From MGBC163016 sp964469815 (GTDB lineage: Bacteria > Actinomycetota > Coriobacteriia > Coriobacteriales > Eggerthellaceae), in contig CAYXZC010000048.1 of assembly GCA_964469815.1 (NCBI GenBank), forward strand, positions 1 through 14,296: a stretch of DNA of 14,296 nt. The letters are read 5' to 3'. Below the pieces are notes generated by a model. The model worked only from the letters and a program-made list of their open reading frames with translations, was not told the origin of the DNA and did no database searches. This document shows, one piece after another, positions 12,030 to 14,296 of this stretch. A program made the position numbers and the translations under genes. Position 1 is the first letter of the stretch; every line of letters begins with the position of its first letter.

Positions 12030-14296
12030 CTAGTTGTAGACTTCCTTGAGCTTCAGTATATGATCCCAACGGGCGAGCGCTTCCTCCTCGCTTCGCTCGA
12101 AGAGCTCATCTGCGCGCTCAGGGAATTCGCGTGTGAGTCTGGAATAGCGTGCTTCGTTCATGAGGAAGTCGCGATAACCCTCTTTCGGCTCTTTGGAGTC
12201 GATGGTGAAGCGCTTGCCCTCCTCGGCCGCCGGATTGTACCTGAACAGGTTCCAATACCCGCAATCCACAGCTCTTTTCATCTCGTCTTGGCAATGGGTC
12301 ATGCCGCCTTTGATCGAGTGCATCTCACAAGGCGAGTAGCCGATTATCAAAGAAGGCCCGTCATAAGCCACTGCCTCTTGGATCGCCTTGAGCGTCTGAG
12401 CCTGCTTGGCGCCCATGGAGACCTGCGCCACATACACATAGCCATACGTCATCGCGATCTCAGCCAGGCTCTTCTTCTTTATATCCTTGCCGGCGGCAGC
12501 AAACTGCGCAACCTGTCCGATATTCGAGGCCTTGGAAGCTTGACCGCCCGTATTCGAGTAGACCTCGGTATCGAAGACGAACACGTTTATGTTCTCACGC
12601 GATGCGAGCACGTGATCGAGACCACCGAAACCGATATCGTATGCCCAGCCGTCTCCACCGAACACCCAGAACGACTTCTGGCTCAGGTATTCGCGCTTAT
12701 CGAGGATCTCCTTGGCCAAGATGGAGGACTCAGATGTTCCGCCGGCAGCCTCCTCAAGCTTGTCGACGTAATCGGCAGAAGCAGCCTTTGACACATCGAA
12801 ATCATCCAAAGTATCGAGCCATGCTCTGGCAGCATCGCGAAGCCCATCGGATATAGCCGGCCCATCGATAAGGGCATTGGTCTTCTCGATGAGGTTCTTG
12901 CGAACGGCCTCGTAACCCAAGAGCATTCCCAATCCGAATTCGGCGTTGTCCTCGAAAAGCGAGTTGCACCATGCAGGTCCATGCCCATCCTTGTTGACGC
13001 AATAAGGAGAAGTAGCTGCAGGCCCTCCCCAGATCGAGGAGCATCCTGTGGCGTTCGCAACGAACATGCGATCACCCACAACCTGGGTGATGAGCTTGGC
13101 ATAGGTGGTCTCGGCACAACCGGCGCACGCACCGGAGAACTCGAGAAGAGGCTGCTTGAACTGACTTCCCTTCACGGTCGCATCCTGCGCTTCGGGCTTT
13201 TCGGAGACATCGCTCACGCACCAGTCGAACACGGGCTGCTCATCGAGCATATCATCGATCGGCTCCATGGAAAGCGAATCCGTCGGACATGTTCCCACGC
13301 ACACCGCGCAACCCATGCAATCGAGCGGAGAGATGGCAAGGGCGTAGGTCAGACCATCAGCATTCTTGCCCTTCGCAGCCACCATCTGCATGCCCTGCGG
13401 TGCCTTTGCGACCTCATCGGCATCGAGAAGGAACGGACGGATGGTCGCATGCGGGCAAACGTAGGCGCATTGGTTGCATTGGATGCAGGTGTCGCTTTGC
13501 CATTTCGGAACGCTCACGGCAACGCCGCGCTTCTCGAAGGCAGAAGCGCCTTGCTCGAACTGGCCATCCGCATGTGCGGTGAAGGCCGACACCGGAAGGG
13601 AGTCGCCATCCATGCGCGCCACAGGCTCCATGATCTCCTTGACCATCTTCACAAGGGACTCATCGCCGGAAAGCTCAGGCTCCTCGACCTCGTTGGCTAT
13701 GGCCACCCATTCAGGCGTGACCTCGATCTTCACAGCAGCCGTAGCACCCGCATCGATGGCCTTGTGGTTCATATCGACGACCTCTTGGCCCTTCTTCAGA
13801 TAAGAGCGCGTGGCCGCCTCTTTCATATAGCGGATAGCATCCTGCGCCGGGAGGATATCGGCCAGAGCGAAGAACGCCGACTGCAAGATGGTGTTCGTGC
13901 GCTTGCCCATGCCTATCTCGGCTGCAAGGTCTATGGCGTTTATGGTGTAGAGGGCGATATCGTTATCCAGCAGGTACTGCTTGGCCTCTTTGCTCATATG
14001 GTGCGCAAGCTCCTCGGCGTCCCACTGGCAGTTGACGAGGAACGTTCCACCTGGCTTGATGTCGTATACGATCGGGAAATCCTTCGTGATATATGAAGGC
14101 GTATGGCATGCCACGAAATGAGCCTGGTTCACATAATAAGGGCTTCTGATCTGCGAATCGCCGAAGCGCAGATGGCTGATCGTCACACCGCCCGTCTTCT
14201 TGGAGTCATACTGGAAATAAGCCTGCACATACTTATCCGTATGGTCGCCGATGATCTTGATGGAGTTCTTGTTGGCGCCAACGGTGCCGTCGCCGC
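12030..14296 (-). CDS. nifJ: Pyruvate:ferredoxin (flavodoxin) oxidoreductase, C-terminal 754 residues (partial)
   Basis: The gene enters from the right edge; the first complete codon is 14292-14294, and the reading frame is open through the edge, so the true start is outside. Full-length enzymes have about 1170-1200 residues, so roughly the N-terminal third is missing. The enzyme oxidises pyruvate and CoA to acetyl-CoA and CO2, reducing ferredoxin, in anaerobes. Visible fragment numbering: GTVGANKNSIKIIG (3-16), YFQYDSKKTGG (26-36), two 2x[4Fe-4S] ferredoxin motifs (C270/273/276/280 and C326/329/332/336), proximal-cluster cysteines C390, C393, C418 and C656 (in GYSPCEMHS), and the thiamine-diphosphate motif GDGWAYDIGFGG (547-558) followed by YSNTGGQASKAS. 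All cluster cysteines in this part are present. A strong terminator follows the stop. Confidence 0.98.
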   Translation of the reverse strand, partial: GDGTVGANKNSIKIIGDHTDKYVQAYFQYDSKKTGGVTISHLRFGDSQIRSPYYVNQAHFVACHTPSYITKDFPIVYDIKPGGTFLVNCQWDAEELAHHMSKEAKQYLLDNDIALYTINAIDLAAEIGMGKRTNTILQSAFFALADILPAQDAIRYMKEAATRSYLKKGQEVVDMNHKAIDAGATAAVKIEVTPEWVAIANEVEEPELSGDESLVKMVKEIMEPVARMDGDSLPVSAFTAHADGQFEQGASAFEKRGVAVSVPKWQSDTCIQCNQCAYVCPHATIRPFLLDADEVAKAPQGMQMVAAKGKNADGLTYALAISPLDCMGCAVCVGTCPTDSLSMEPIDDMLDEQPVFDWCVSDVSEKPEAQDATVKGSQFKQPLLEFSGACAGCAETTYAKLITQVVGDRMFVANATGCSSIWGGPAATSPYCVNKDGHGPAWCNSLFEDNAEFGLGMLLGYEAVRKNLIEKTNALIDGPAISDGLRDAARAWLDTLDDFDVSKAASADYVDKLEEAAGGTSESSILAKEILDKREYLSQKSFWVFGGDGWAYDIGFGGLDHVLASRENINVFVFDTEVYSNTGGQASKASNIGQVAQFAAAGKDIKKKSLAEIAMTYGYVYVAQVSMGAKQAQTLKAIQEAVAYDGPSLIIGYSPCEMHSIKGGMTHCQDEMKRAVDCGYWNLFRYNPAAEEGKRFTIDSKEPKEGYRDFLMNEARYSRLTREFPERADELFERSEEEALARWDHILKLKEVYN

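Noticed and set aside
12060..14096. Plus-strand open frames of 243 and 371 codons
   Set aside because: Antisense to nifJ, which is unmistakable on the minus strand; their His/Arg-rich composition is typical of shadow frames.

Overview
The window carries ten protein genes and looks like a chromosomal core region of an anaerobic, Gram-positive-type bacterium. The best guess is an actinobacterium of the class Coriobacteriia. The evidence is a pyruvate:ferredoxin oxidoreductase, a Rho with a long basic/acidic disordered N-terminal extension and AT-hook motifs, frequent TTG start codons behind good Shine-Dalgarno sequences, and a mid-range base composition. No rRNA, tRNA, CRISPR array, insertion sequence, integrase or phage gene was seen. 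The class assignment is inference from gene content, not from a search.

Layout, left to right. Positions 1-5137 hold a leftward (minus-strand) cluster, in transcription order: TalC-type transaldolase (tal), transcription terminator Rho (rho), signal peptide peptidase A (sppA), and a divergent methionyl-tRNA synthetase-like protein that runs off the left edge. These genes abut or overlap, except for a 65-base gap before sppA that has its own extended -10 promoter candidate. Positions 5138-5529 are a divergent promoter region. Positions 5530-8118 hold a rightward two-gene operon: an N-acylglucosamine 2-epimerase (AGE) family protein and a ROK-like sugar kinase with an unusual N-terminal extension. 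Positions 8119-8304 are a convergent intergenic stretch with two hairpins, one with an 18-bp perfect stem. The rest is leftward: nagA, ruvB, ruvA, ruvC (transcribed C-A-B), a strong bidirectional terminator at 11995-12020, and the C-terminal two thirds of nifJ/PFOR running off the right edge.

Functional reading. The epimerase, ROK-like kinase and NagA form a plausible amino-sugar catabolic neighbourhood (ManNAc/GlcNAc interconversion, phosphorylation, deacetylation of GlcNAc-6-P). No transporter or NagB lies in the window, and the epimerase/kinase operon and nagA are on opposite strands. RuvCAB is the complete Holliday-junction processing set. PFOR oxidises pyruvate to acetyl-CoA, and transaldolase serves the non-oxidative pentose phosphate pathway.

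I do not see a wholly new multi-gene system. The items most worth a second look are the MetRS-like protein with altered active-site motifs and an inserted segment, the intrinsically disordered N/Q-rich and AT-hook extension of Rho, the zinc-motif-less ROK-like kinase next to the epimerase, and several inverted repeats in the intergenic regions.
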